From positions 24,834,590 to 24,898,589 of the forward strand of contig CM068842.1 of the NCBI GenBank assembly GCA_028554795.2: 64,000 nt of DNA, in the 5' to 3' direction. How positions within the stretch are numbered: position 1 is the stretch's first letter; each line of letters opens with the position of its first letter. Below are positions 8,521 to 16,082 of the stretch, in pieces. This stretch comes from Sinohyriopsis cumingii (Eukaryota > Mollusca > Bivalvia > Unionida > Unionidae). A model generated the notes under the pieces. That model worked only from the letters and a program-made list of their open reading frames with translations, was not told the origin of the DNA and searched no databases. The translations under genes and the position numbers were made by a program.

Positions 8521-8976
8521 ATGGATACTTTACAAGAGAACATTTGTGCTTTGCCTGTGGAGTTGAGAGAACGCATTTATCGAGAACTGGTCAAAATACA
8601 AGTGAAACGTAAAGAACAATTGCATCCGATACGTCACCGGTGTTTGAACCACTGGTACCTGAAGGCTATACAAGGACTGATTCAATTGAAAGTGTTCCAT
8701 TGGACAGACATTGATCAACGACCTCCTGGTTATAAAAAGGAATGGTTTGGTATTGACGATTTTATCTACTACATTGTAAACGTACTGCATCGAATTCCAG
8801 AGGAAGAGTTAACGAATTACCAACATCTTGAACACAATGTCAACTTGGTGAAAGAGGAAACTTCTGAACGAATTGTAATGTGTAGATTAGTGACTCAACG
8901 ATTTAAATTCGACACTGAAGTGAAACCATGTTTGTGCAAAGAGTACATTTCTTGTGTCAGACCAAAGAGGATTTAG
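8521..8976 (+). CDS. F-box-like accessory protein, tandem copy 1 (151 aa)
   Basis: The N-terminus contains ALPVELRERIYRELVKIQ, which resembles the start of an F-box (LP-x-EL-x3-I). F-box proteins recruit substrates to SCF ubiquitin ligases; this assignment is tentative because only the first part matches. The remainder is charged and aromatic with no recognised domain. Residues 1-35 are almost identical to the next gene while the C-terminal halves have diverged. That pattern is expected if the N-terminal half binds a constant partner and the rest binds varying targets. There is no clear TATA box; the ATG at 8521 follows the BIR gene by 28 bases. Confidence 0.72.
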   Translation: MDTLQENICALPVELRERIYRELVKIQVKRKEQLHPIRHRCLNHWYLKAIQGLIQLKVFHWTDIDQRPPGYKKEWFGIDDFIYYIVNVLHRIPEEELTNYQHLEHNVNLVKEETSERIVMCRLVTQRFKFDTEVKPCLCKEYISCVRPKRI

Positions 8977-8988
8977 TATGACCTATTC

Positions 8989-9507
8989 ATGGATACTTTG
9001 CTAGAGAACATTCGTGCTTTGCCTGTGGAGTTGAGAGAACGCATTTACCGAGAGCTGGTGAAAATACAAGTCAAACGTAAAGAACAATTGCATCCGTTAC
9101 GTCACCAGATCTTTAACCACTGGTACCTGAATGGTATAAGAGAACTGATTCGTCAGAAATTGTTTCAGTGGTCAGACCTTGTTCAACACTTTGAGTTAGT
9201 GAATGATCGAAATGTTCATTATTTTGGTTACTTCGAGATTCACCTACAGCAATACATTGAGGAAGACAAGTTAAAGGATTATCAACATATTTTACGTGGA
9301 ATCTACTTAGAGGAAGAGGAAACTTCTAAACGAACTCTGAAGTTTCGGTTACAGTATGCAAGATTTAGATTCCCTACTGGAGAACGAAGATCTCTGGCTA
9401 GAAAGTACGTGTATTGTTTCCGAAACAAAGAGACTATAAAAACAGGCTGCCATGCCACGACTTATGTCACATGTCATCCAACAGATTCCGTGGAAGGAAC
9501 TCAATGA
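8989..9507 (+). CDS. F-box-like accessory protein, tandem copy 2 (172 aa)
   Basis: A paralogue of the gene at 8521, only 12 bases downstream. The first 35 residues differ at about five positions. They share the F-box-like ALPVELRERIYRELVKIQ, and the following HWYL segment is conserved. The C-terminal part differs and ends in a Thr/His-rich tail. At the DNA level the first 120 bases of the two genes are also nearly identical, so the duplication is fairly recent or kept similar by gene conversion. The 3' end overlaps the start region of the next small frame (9452). The function is unknown. Confidence 0.72.
   Translation: MDTLLENIRALPVELRERIYRELVKIQVKRKEQLHPLRHQIFNHWYLNGIRELIRQKLFQWSDLVQHFELVNDRNVHYFGYFEIHLQQYIEEDKLKDYQHILRGIYLEEEETSKRTLKFRLQYARFRFPTGERRSLARKYVYCFRNKETIKTGCHATTYVTCHPTDSVEGTQ
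9435..9443 (+). promoter_or_regulatory. TATA box before the small gene at 9452/9464
   Basis: TATAAAAAC lies within the end of the F-box-like copy 2. With usual TATA-to-start spacing the transcript would begin near 9465, so the ATG at 9464 or a later one is more likely to be used than that at 9452. Confidence 0.5.
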
Positions 9508-9790
9508 CCATATTCAAACCGTGGATCATTACCATCGATTATTACAAGAACTGTATCCATTCAATTTGGGTCGACAAGTGTCATGTGTCTTAGTGACTTG
9601 TTTTCTGGGATTTCGTTTACCAGCCGATTCTTTCTGGACTCTTTACGATCAGAACTTACCACACCCCCATGGCCTTAAATGGTCACGAAAAACTCCTTTT
9701 GCTCAAAGCCTTGCGTTTTCATCTGGATACTTCTCGACCTCTACGGGAAAAAAGGATTCGTCAACTTTTAGCTACCCAAGACGTGTATGA
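9452..9790 (+). CDS. Small accessory frame, possibly the 5' part of a frameshifted gene
   Basis: The first 75 residues look protein-like, with IPWKELNDHI near the start that faintly recalls the F-box-like motif of the two upstream genes. After about 9680 the frame turns Ser/Thr-rich and less convincing. From 9669 a different frame becomes protein-like. The switch coincides with a run of five C (9664-9668). Either this is one gene broken by a single-base shift, or two overlapping genes. ATG codons are at 9452 and 9464. The family is not recognised. Confidence 0.45.
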   Translation: MPRLMSHVIQQIPWKELNDHIQTVDHYHRLLQELYPFNLGRQVSCVLVTCFLGFRLPADSFWTLYDQNLPHPHGLKWSRKTPFAQSLAFSSGYFSTSTGKKDSSTFSYPRRV

Positions 9791-10010
9791 CGATGTGTGT
9801 GTAGCTTGTGACTTACACCCCCAATGGACAGTTGTCCGTGCCTGGAAAGAATGGGATTTTGAAGCTTGGACCCAAGAAGTGGCCCAGTATGCACAAGAGT
9901 TGTTCAAGGAAAAAAGTTACTTTTCAACCTGTGTTAGTGACGGTGCCATAAGAACCCGTCACCGAGAACAACCACTCGCTTCAGGACAGGACTGTCATGG
10001 ACATTCCTGA
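9669..10010 (+). CDS. Small accessory protein or 3' part of a frameshifted gene (113 aa)
   Basis: Residues 1-85 are Leu, Trp and Lys-rich and look helical (LLLLKALRFHL, then a Trp-rich WTVVRAWKEWDFEAWTQEV segment). No domain is recognised. The ATG lies right after a CCCCC run where the previous frame (9452) loses protein-like character. No TATA box is visible just upstream, which favours the view that this was originally the 3' half of the previous gene. The last 12 codons overlap the next small frame. Confidence 0.5.
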   Translation: MALNGHEKLLLLKALRFHLDTSRPLREKRIRQLLATQDVYDDVCVACDLHPQWTVVRAWKEWDFEAWTQEVAQYAQELFKEKSYFSTCVSDGAIRTRHREQPLASGQDCHGHS

Positions 10011-10218
10011 AAGGTCATTCCGGGAGGACACTTGTGTGACAATACCTCATGTAGAGACTGTAAGAACATTACACACTATCCCTAGGACATCTTGGTTACC
10101 CAAAACATGTTGTACAGACACTTGTTTATATTCCACTTTGATCGCTTTGCTGTGTTTTATATTCCTGTACATCAATATTTGGGTTGTATGTATTTTTGTC
10201 TTTCGTATTCATGTTTGA
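9997..10218 (+). CDS. Possible small single-pass membrane protein (73 aa)
   Basis: The last 30 residues are strongly hydrophobic (LYSTLIALLCFIFLYINIW and following), long enough for one membrane span. The N-terminal 40 residues are polar with several Thr and Cys. The frame ends 13 bases before an AATAAA signal. No family is recognised and the frame overlaps the previous one, so it may be spurious. Confidence 0.4.
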   Translation: MDIPERSFREDTCVTIPHVETVRTLHTIPRTSWLPKTCCTDTCLYSTLIALLCFIFLYINIWVVCIFVFRIHV

Positions 10219-10230
10219 AAAAAAACATTC

Positions 10231-10236
10231 AATAAA
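10231..10236 (+). terminator. Poly(A) signal AATAAA for the accessory gene group
   Basis: AATAAA lies just after the last small accessory frame and 20 bases before the TATA box of the ATPase gene. It probably ends transcripts from the BIR/F-box-like region. Confidence 0.6.
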
Positions 10237-10251
10237 CGTGTTCTGAAAAAG

Positions 10252-10259
10252 TATATAAA
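10252..10259 (+). promoter_or_regulatory. TATA box of the packaging ATPase gene
   Basis: TATATAAA lies 54 bases before the ATG at 10306 and is preceded by an AATAAA, so it marks a transcription unit boundary. Confidence 0.65.
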
Positions 10260-10305
10260 CTCTTGTCTTGTTCGTTTTCGTGTCACAAGTGACATTTCCC
10301 ATACC

Positions 10306-11061
10306 ATGGCTACCTCTGCTGTCTCTGCTCCCTCTTCCTCTACTGTCAAAGTCATCGACGAACACTTAGATCGTGCCAGTTGGGAGGCTTTGTATCTTCG
10401 CCATCCCTTTAACATGCTCATTGCTGGACCTAGCGGTTCAGGCAAAACCGAATTCGTCAAACGTTTGATCGAACATAAACATCATTTGATCGATCGACCC
10501 CCTCAACGGATCGTGTGGTGTTACAAAGAGTGGCAATCGGCGTACAACCTCTTGCGAGAAAGTCAAGGCGATTCCATCGTGTTTGTGGAAGGCATTCCTA
10601 AAGAAGACGACGGCATCGTCTCTGACTCCCGTCTAACCCATTTGGTCATTTTCGACGACATGTTAGGAGAAGACGAAGAAGAAATTAAATTGTGGTTCAC
10701 GCGCAAAGGGCATCACCGTAATGCCAGTGTCGTTTACATCACCCAAAATTTGTTTCAACAAAGTAAAGCCCATCGTACCATCAGTCTCAATGCGCATTAC
10801 GTGGTCTTGTTTAAAAGCCCTCGAGATAAATCGCAAGTGCAAGTCTTAGCCAAACAGTTAGGAACACCTTGGCTGACTCAGGCGTACGACGATGCCACTC
10901 AAACGCCACACGCCTATTTACTCGTCGATTTGAAACCTACGACTCCTGAGGATTTGCGATTTCGTACCCACTTGTTTCACCACTGGTGCCAAGACAGAGG
11001 GCCTGTCCTGTACACGTCTCCGTCCTCGACTTCATTTCACTCCCCATCAAAAAATCTATAA
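10306..11061 (+). CDS. FtsK/HerA-type (A32-like) genome packaging ATPase (251 aa)
   Basis: Polintons and many eukaryotic DNA viruses use this ATPase to move DNA into capsids. The Walker A motif GPSGSGKT is at residues 41-48 and Walker B HLVIFDD at 112-118. The segment around 140 (ASVVYITQNLF) fits the sensor strand of this family. The length is in the usual range for Polinton ATPases. The gene has its own TATA box and is followed directly by the TATA box of the basic core-protein gene. Confidence 0.93.
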   Translation: MATSAVSAPSSSTVKVIDEHLDRASWEALYLRHPFNMLIAGPSGSGKTEFVKRLIEHKHHLIDRPPQRIVWCYKEWQSAYNLLRESQGDSIVFVEGIPKEDDGIVSDSRLTHLVIFDDMLGEDEEEIKLWFTRKGHHRNASVVYITQNLFQQSKAHRTISLNAHYVVLFKSPRDKSQVQVLAKQLGTPWLTQAYDDATQTPHAYLLVDLKPTTPEDLRFRTHLFHHWCQDRGPVLYTSPSSTSFHSPSKNL

Positions 11062-11065
11062 AAAC
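11057..11065 (+). promoter_or_regulatory. TATA box of the basic core-protein gene
   Basis: TATAAAAAC overlaps the stop codon of the ATPase gene, 48 bases before the ATG at 11105. Confidence 0.65.
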
Positions 11066-11104
11066 CTCAGACCCTTTTTCGTCTGTCTCACTCTCAGTGC
11101 GAAC

Positions 11105-12049
11105 ATGACGTCCCTTCAGTCGCATCTTCCCGTCAAATTGATTCGTGCCTTGTATGGCATCAGTCGAGAAAAAGATCCACAAACACGAGCTCGTGTCTTA
11201 GAAGCTAGTCTCAAAGAAGTCTTACGATGGTTCACGGTGACGGCACGTCAATTACTCCAAGGAATCATTCAGATTCCTCATCAAACCAAACGCTTTTTCG
11301 ATCGAAACAAAGTCGCTTTGGTCCAACTGGCCGATCCCCGCATCGACACTCAAACCAAAAAACAAATCATTTTGAAACCTGGAGGGAGCGGTACTCTAGG
11401 AGGGGTCATCATTCGCTCACTCTTAAGATGGGATCCTAATGCCCCCAAAGTTATCCCCAAGACAAAAGTCCAACGAAGCCCCAAGAAGAAAAAGAAAAAG
11501 ACCAGGTCCCCAAGAAGAATAACTTCTCCAGTGGCGGGACCCTCCTCTTACCAGACACCACCCCGAAAAAAGAAAAGAAGCCCCCAGAAAAAGAAACAGA
11601 GAAAAAGTCCTCAGAAAAAGAAAAGTCCACAGAAGAAAACTAGTCGCAAGAGAGGCACTGCGGCCAGGACGCAGCCTTACACTCGCAAACCACGACCTGC
11701 CACAGCGTCTCCGACAGCCTCACGTTTGTCCACTTCTTCGTTGATGTCACCAGGAACTGAAGAGTACTTGGAGACGTTGATTACACCAAGAACTTCTCCG
11801 TTGATGACCCCCAAAAGAACTTCCCCAGTGGCAGGACCTTCCAATTTAGCGGCAGTGGCTGCTGCTCACAAAGTACCTTCTCCCAAAATCAAAGTCCATG
11901 AAAGATCGGGCATGTTACAAAGTTTACTGGATTTGTCCAAGCAAGAACTGGCTCGATTTAGTCCGTTACGTACCCCTGCACGACGTGTCATGCCTGTCCT
12001 CAAACTGATACGACGTAAAGACAATCAATGGCGACGCGTTCCAGTATAA
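11105..12049 (+). CDS. Large Lys/Arg/Pro-rich DNA-binding core protein (314 aa)
   Basis: Residues of about 1-115 form a more regular, possibly helical domain with a Gly-rich PGGSGTLGGV segment. From about 120 the chain is extremely basic and low in complexity, with repeated SPKK-, SPRR- and SPQKKK-type motifs. These recall histone H1 tails and adenovirus core proteins, which bind the DNA minor groove and condense DNA. The repeat TSPVAGPS occurs twice (about 141 and 240). The likely role is packing the element's DNA in the particle. The homology to any named family is by composition only. Confidence 0.75.
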   Translation: MTSLQSHLPVKLIRALYGISREKDPQTRARVLEASLKEVLRWFTVTARQLLQGIIQIPHQTKRFFDRNKVALVQLADPRIDTQTKKQIILKPGGSGTLGGVIIRSLLRWDPNAPKVIPKTKVQRSPKKKKKKTRSPRRITSPVAGPSSYQTPPRKKKRSPQKKKQRKSPQKKKSPQKKTSRKRGTAARTQPYTRKPRPATASPTASRLSTSSLMSPGTEEYLETLITPRTSPLMTPKRTSPVAGPSNLAAVAAAHKVPSPKIKVHERSGMLQSLLDLSKQELARFSPLRTPARRVMPVLKLIRRKDNQWRRVPV

Positions 12050-12054
12050 AAAAG
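12045..12054 (+). promoter_or_regulatory. TATA box of the small hydrophobic-tailed basic protein
   Basis: TATAAAAAAG overlaps the stop codon of the preceding gene, 63 bases before the ATG at 12108. Confidence 0.65.
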
Positions 12055-12107
12055 GCCTGTGACCGAGTAGGATATCAGTGTTTTTTGGTGCTCCTGAAGA
12101 CTCAAAG

Positions 12108-12488
12108 ATGTCACCCTCCAGAAAACCCCAAGGAAAGAAAAGGAAAGGACTGCCACCACGTTTAGCCAAACATGGGGACATGTTATCTGTCCTGTCCAAA
12201 GCTTCTCCACCCCTACGAAAAAAACTCATTCAAACGGCCTCCAAAGAGGTCATCGATACCGTGTGCGAATGTTGTTTGAACGTTTTGAAAGGCCCTTTGT
12301 CCAAACACCAGAAACAATGCTTAAGCAAACATCGTCACGTTCTTCGCCAAATGGTTCGAAAGAAAATTCCCATTCGTCAAAAAAAGAAGATGTTAGTGCA
12401 ACGTGGAGGCATTTTGCCCCTCTTGTTAGGCCCCATACTGAAAGGAGTCTTGGGAACCATGTTGGGAGGACTAGTGGGAGCAAGATAA
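12108..12488 (+). CDS. Small basic Polinton protein with Gly/Leu-rich tail (126 aa)
   Basis: The frame extends upstream to 12078 only with a GTG; the first ATG is 12108. Residues of about 50-105 are basic and helical (LSKHQKQCLSKHRHVLRQMV, then RKKIPIRQKKK). This leads to QRGGILPLLLGPIL and a Gly/Leu-rich hydrophobic end. The combination of a KKK-x5-QRGG motif and a hydrophobic tail is a recurrent small protein of Polintons and adintoviruses, and it has been compared with adenovirus pX-type peptides. Its role is probably virion-associated; DNA or membrane binding are both possible. Confidence 0.75.
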   Translation: MSPSRKPQGKKRKGLPPRLAKHGDMLSVLSKASPPLRKKLIQTASKEVIDTVCECCLNVLKGPLSKHQKQCLSKHRHVLRQMVRKKIPIRQKKKMLVQRGGILPLLLGPILKGVLGTMLGGLVGAR

Positions 12489-12537
12489 AAAGGCCCTCGA
12501 AAGTCCCAAGATCTCAGAATTCACCCCTGACAACCCC

Positions 12538-13164
12538 ATGGAAGGACGAAAACTAGCTTTAGTGCCTTACAAACGATGGATGGAATACCATCGGTGGCAA
12601 GAACAACGCACCCCGCATTTACCTCCCAATCCCAATTTGAGCGAGATGTCCCAGTTACAACACGAATTGCAGTCCTTGATGGATCGCCAAGATTTGTCCG
12701 AAACAGAAAAATCGCAAAAGTACGGTCAACTCTTGCAACGACTGCAACTCTTTCACCAGAAAGCTTTAGACGAAACAGCTCTACCCACTTTGAAAGATTT
12801 TAAGACCTTGATGAAAAGTCCAGCACCATCACCAGTACCAGTACCAGTACCGGTACCAGTGGTCAAGAAAGAAAAAGGAAAAGAAGAAGAAGAAGAAGGG
12901 TTTCAAACTCCACCAGAAAAAGTACGCAAGTTAACAACACCACCTACCTCCAGAATTGAATGGATTAAAAAGATGATGGCCACCCCTTCTTCATCACAAG
13001 AGAAAAAGAAAGTGAAGACAGAAGTGAAACAAGAACCGATATCCCCTGCTCAGACATCCTCCTCTTCGACACCTATTGCCGGTCGCACACGCAAAGCCTT
13101 GCAATCCAAGAAAATACCCCAAGAGAAAAAGAGTAGCCTCTTCCAAGAGTGGGTGCCTTATTAA
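12538..13164 (+). CDS. Conserved Polinton protein with LVPY N-terminus (208 aa)
   Basis: The start MEGRKLALVPYKRWMEY matches a small protein found in many Polintons at this place, beginning with a short basic stretch and LVPY. Residues of about 35-85 are Gln/Leu-rich and probably helical. From about 95 the chain becomes disordered, with a VPVPVPVP repeat (near 12834-12863), an acidic run and Lys/Pro/Ser-rich sequence. The function is unknown. A TATA-like GATAAAAAGG (12484-12493) lies 45 bases upstream. It precedes the integrase gene by 17 bases. Confidence 0.75.
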   Translation: MEGRKLALVPYKRWMEYHRWQEQRTPHLPPNPNLSEMSQLQHELQSLMDRQDLSETEKSQKYGQLLQRLQLFHQKALDETALPTLKDFKTLMKSPAPSPVPVPVPVPVVKKEKGKEEEEEGFQTPPEKVRKLTTPPTSRIEWIKKMMATPSSSQEKKKVKTEVKQEPISPAQTSSSSTPIAGRTRKALQSKKIPQEKKSSLFQEWVPY

Positions 13165-13181
13165 CACACAAACACAAAAAA

Positions 13182-14294
13182 ATGGAAAAAGTCTTAGCCA
13201 GCATTTACTACGATCCCTCGCATCCTGCAGGTTACGCAGGAGTTCAAAAATTGTATCGTGCTGCCAAAACCCGACTGAAAAGTCTCCGTTTACCTCAAGT
13301 GCAACGATGGTTACAAGAACAAGCTACCTACACTTTACACAAACCCATTCGACGCAAGTTTGCCAGAAGTCGCACCCGAGTGGAAGGCATCGATCATCAA
13401 TGGCAAGCCGATTTAGCCGATGTCTCTCATTTGGCCAGCTACAATCGCGGCTACAAATATTTGTTTTGTGTCATCGACGTCTTTTCCAAATTTGCCTGGG
13501 TCGTACCCTTGACTTCCAAATCCAGCAGCGAGTTAGTGCGAGCCCTGCAACGAGTGTTGAAACAAAGCGGTCGTCACCCTCTTCGATGGCAAACGGACAA
13601 AGGCACCGAATTTCTGAACCAAGCTTTCCAAAAAGAATTAAAGAAACGTGACATTCATTTTTTTACCACCGAGAATCCCGAAACCAAAGCCAGCATCGTG
13701 GAACGTTTTCAACGCACTTTGAAAGAACGCATGTGGAAATATTTTACGCATCACCACACTCTGAAGTACATCGACATCTTACCGCACCTGGTGCAAGCGT
13801 ACAACCAATCTTACCATCGAAGCATCGGACGTGCCCCGCAAGACGTGACTCCCGACAACGAAGTGCTGGTGTTTGAGCGCCTGTTCGGTACGTCCCCGAC
13901 GAGGGCTGTCCCTAAGAAAAGTGGAGAGTTGACCGTAGGAGATTGGGTGCGCATTGGCAAAACCAAACGCACTTTCGACAAAGGTTACTTACCTAACTGG
14001 ACGACCGAATTGTTTCGTGTCACTGGACGAGTGCATGGCCGTCATCCTGCCGTCTATAAATTGGAAGACATGAACGGAGAAGTACTCAAAGGAACGTTTT
14101 ATTTGCCCGAGTTACAACGTGTCACCAAAAAAGAAGACGACGTGTACGACATCGAAAGCATTCTCGAACACAGAACCCGTAAAGTGGGCAAACGACGTGT
14201 CAAAGAAGTCAAAGTACGTTGGAAAGGATATCCACCCAGTTTCGATTCTTGGATCGACGCTTCGCAAGTCATCGACTATAAAAAGAAGAAGTGA
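13182..14294 (+). CDS. int: Retroviral-type integrase with C-terminal chromodomain (370 aa)
   Basis: It joins the element's ends to host DNA and makes the 6-bp duplications seen here. The catalytic triad fits D,D35E: D77 (WQADLAD), D139 (QTDKGTEF) and E174 (KASIVERF). The segment after the triad (YNQSYHRSIGRAP) is typical of the rve domain. A chromodomain covers about 322-365 (YDIESILEHR to SWIDASQVI, with VRWKGYP), which in related elements binds methylated histone tails and can steer insertion. The upstream frame starts at 13149 only by GTG; the first ATG is 13182. No mutation is visible in key residues, consistent with a young, active insertion. Confidence 0.95.
   Translation: MEKVLASIYYDPSHPAGYAGVQKLYRAAKTRLKSLRLPQVQRWLQEQATYTLHKPIRRKFARSRTRVEGIDHQWQADLADVSHLASYNRGYKYLFCVIDVFSKFAWVVPLTSKSSSELVRALQRVLKQSGRHPLRWQTDKGTEFLNQAFQKELKKRDIHFFTTENPETKASIVERFQRTLKERMWKYFTHHHTLKYIDILPHLVQAYNQSYHRSIGRAPQDVTPDNEVLVFERLFGTSPTRAVPKKSGELTVGDWVRIGKTKRTFDKGYLPNWTTELFRVTGRVHGRHPAVYKLEDMNGEVLKGTFYLPELQRVTKKEDDVYDIESILEHRTRKVGKRRVKEVKVRWKGYPPSFDSWIDASQVIDYKKKK
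14277..14285 (+). promoter_or_regulatory. TATA box within the end of the integrase gene
   Basis: TATAAAAAG lies 23 bases before the ATG at 14300. The spacing is tight, so the transcript may start at or after this ATG and serve the penton-type gene at 14707 instead. Confidence 0.45.
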
Positions 14295-14299
14295 CCATC

Positions 14300-14710
14300 A
14301 TGCCCTTTCACACATCAGACGCAGCTACGTCGACCACTCCTTCTTCCCCTAGTTCTTCTGTGCAAGATTTACAAAAACAACCCTTGTGGGTGTGGTGTGG
14401 AGAACGTGTGCCTAAAACGCAAATCGTCTTTTTCTGCCAAATCTTCGTGGTGTATTGTGTCATCGGGGCAGCCATTGCCAATTTGAGTTTGCAACAAGGA
14501 GACAAACAATTGTGGACCATTTTATTGAGCAGTTGCATCGGTTACCTGCTTCCCAATCCCTCCCTGAAATTCTCCTCGAACGGGAACCCCGGGAACCTTG
14601 TGTCCAGTGCCAGTGTCAGTCACAACCACAACCAGAACCCCATTTTGGGTGGAGACACGCCTCTGACGTCCACTAACCCCTCGGACAGCCACAGAACTCT
14701 AGAATTATGA
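14300..14710 (+). CDS. Conserved Polinton two-span membrane protein (136 aa)
   Basis: Two hydrophobic segments lie at about residues 40-60 (IVFFCQIFVVYCVIGAAIA) and 72-87 (WTILLSSCIGYLLP). They are joined by NLSLQQGDKQ and followed by PNPSLK. This small protein with an NLSL turn and a GY-LPNP end recurs in metazoan Polintons and adintoviruses. Its role is unknown, perhaps in virion membranes or entry. The ends are Ser/Thr/Asn-rich and likely disordered. The stop overlaps the next start as ATGA (14707-14710). The frame begins at 14291 only by GTG; the first ATG is 14300. Confidence 0.78.
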   Translation: MPFHTSDAATSTTPSSPSSSVQDLQKQPLWVWCGERVPKTQIVFFCQIFVVYCVIGAAIANLSLQQGDKQLWTILLSSCIGYLLPNPSLKFSSNGNPGNLVSSASVSHNHNQNPILGGDTPLTSTNPSDSHRTLEL

Positions 14711-15642
14711 GTCACCAAAACCAATTTTACTTGACCTTACCCAGTGACAGTTCCATGGAGGTGTTTCCCAATAACACGTTGTGCTGTTACACGGCCAAAT
14801 TACCTCAAGCCATCCCCTTAGACCACGATGCCCATTGGGAAGTGGCTTTAGTGGAAATGATTCACCCGACCCAAGTCCTCAATGTCCTTCCCAATCAAAA
14901 TAAATTTGATGTGGAAGTTCTTGACGAGCAATTGCAACAGGAGTTGGATAAGAGAGTTACCATATCTGACATTAAAACCTATAATGAGAAAACTCAAAAG
15001 TCGACCTACCACTTGTTCATTCTCCCAGGCTATTATTTTAGTGGTCAACATTTGGTCAACACCATAGCTACCAAGTTTAATGGCGTGTTTGGGAAAGCGT
15101 TTGACATTGTCAAGAACAAAAGTGTCACCATGGAGTACCACAAAGTAGCTCGTCGCTTCTTGATGAAATTTGAACGGACTAAAATCCTGTCCATTTTATT
15201 TTGTCCTGAATTGTTTGACATGTTGGGCGGAGACATGAACCTGAGAATGACCATACTCAAGAACAACGAATTACCCAGCGTTTACGACAACGAGTCTTTT
15301 AGCAAGTTATTTCGTACCCCGGTAGAACTGAACCAAGGACTGAATTTGATGTTCGTGTACTCCGATGTGGTGGAGTACAACGTGGTGGGACACACCTCCG
15401 TGCCGTTACTGCGTGTCATTCCTTTCAAAGTGGATTCTGCCGCGAACGCTGACGAGGAAGGTGGAAACACTTACCACGTTCACCGCGAATTTGTCCATCC
15501 TCACTATTTGCCGGTCAGCAAGTCGTATTTGGACACGGTCAACATTACTATAAAAGGAGATTTGGGACAAAATATTCCATTCACCAAAGGAAAAGTCACG
15601 GTGAAACTCCATTTTCGAAAACGGTTCTCTCACGACTCGTAA
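14707..15642 (+). CDS. Penton-type minor capsid protein (311 aa)
   Basis: The start is FYLTLPSDSSMEVFPNNTL, then a KLPQAIPL segment and HWEVALVEM. This is the characteristic N-terminus of the Polinton minor capsid protein, which has a single jelly-roll fold and is predicted to form the five-fold vertices. The segment ILFCPELFDMLGG and the C-terminal strand-rich region also fit. The length is usual for the family. It overlaps the preceding membrane protein by four bases and is followed after 7 bases by the small basic protein gene, consistent with a late structural block. Confidence 0.9.
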   Translation: MSHQNQFYLTLPSDSSMEVFPNNTLCCYTAKLPQAIPLDHDAHWEVALVEMIHPTQVLNVLPNQNKFDVEVLDEQLQQELDKRVTISDIKTYNEKTQKSTYHLFILPGYYFSGQHLVNTIATKFNGVFGKAFDIVKNKSVTMEYHKVARRFLMKFERTKILSILFCPELFDMLGGDMNLRMTILKNNELPSVYDNESFSKLFRTPVELNQGLNLMFVYSDVVEYNVVGHTSVPLLRVIPFKVDSAANADEEGGNTYHVHREFVHPHYLPVSKSYLDTVNITIKGDLGQNIPFTKGKVTVKLHFRKRFSHDS

Positions 15643-15649
15643 GTAAGTC

Positions 15650-16066
15650 ATGTATCCAGTGTACCGAGGGGTTGCTCGACAGCGAGGACACGGTTTAGGA
15701 GATATGTTAAAATCGGCCTTTCGTTCGGTGGCCCCAGTGTTGAAACCGATGGTGACACGCGGATTGCACGCCTTGAAAGATGCGGCACTGACGCAAGGCA
15801 AAGAATTTCTCCAAAATGTCATCATCGACAAACAAAACCCTAAAGAAGCCTTCATGAGGGCAGGCAAAAATGTCTTGCTGCAAACGGGTAAAGACATTTT
15901 AGGTCGACGAGACACACCTATAAATGCCCTGCACGCTACCGAGTCAGGCATTCAGCAAGGACAAGGCAGAAAGAGACGACGAAGAAAACACCCTTTCACC
16001 AGACTTCAAGCGAGAAAGGCCAAGAAAAGAAGAACCGTTCGAGACTTAGACGTTTTCGATTATTGA
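15650..16066 (+). CDS. Small basic virion protein, pVI/core-like (138 aa)
   Basis: The N-terminus MYPVYRGVARQRGHGLGDML is followed by an amphipathic helix (FRSVAPVLKPMVTRGLHAL). The C-terminus has two basic clusters (GRKRRRRK and KAKKRR) that may be nuclear signals or DNA contacts. A protein of this form, YRG...RGxGLG plus helix plus basic end, is usually found beside the major capsid gene in Polintons and adintoviruses. It has been compared with minor adenovirus virion proteins. It starts 7 bases after the penton gene and ends 16 bases before the capsid gene. Confidence 0.78.
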   Translation: MYPVYRGVARQRGHGLGDMLKSAFRSVAPVLKPMVTRGLHALKDAALTQGKEFLQNVIIDKQNPKEAFMRAGKNVLLQTGKDILGRRDTPINALHATESGIQQGQGRKRRRRKHPFTRLQARKAKKRRTVRDLDVFDY

Positions 16067-16082
16067 GAAAGAACAGAACAAA

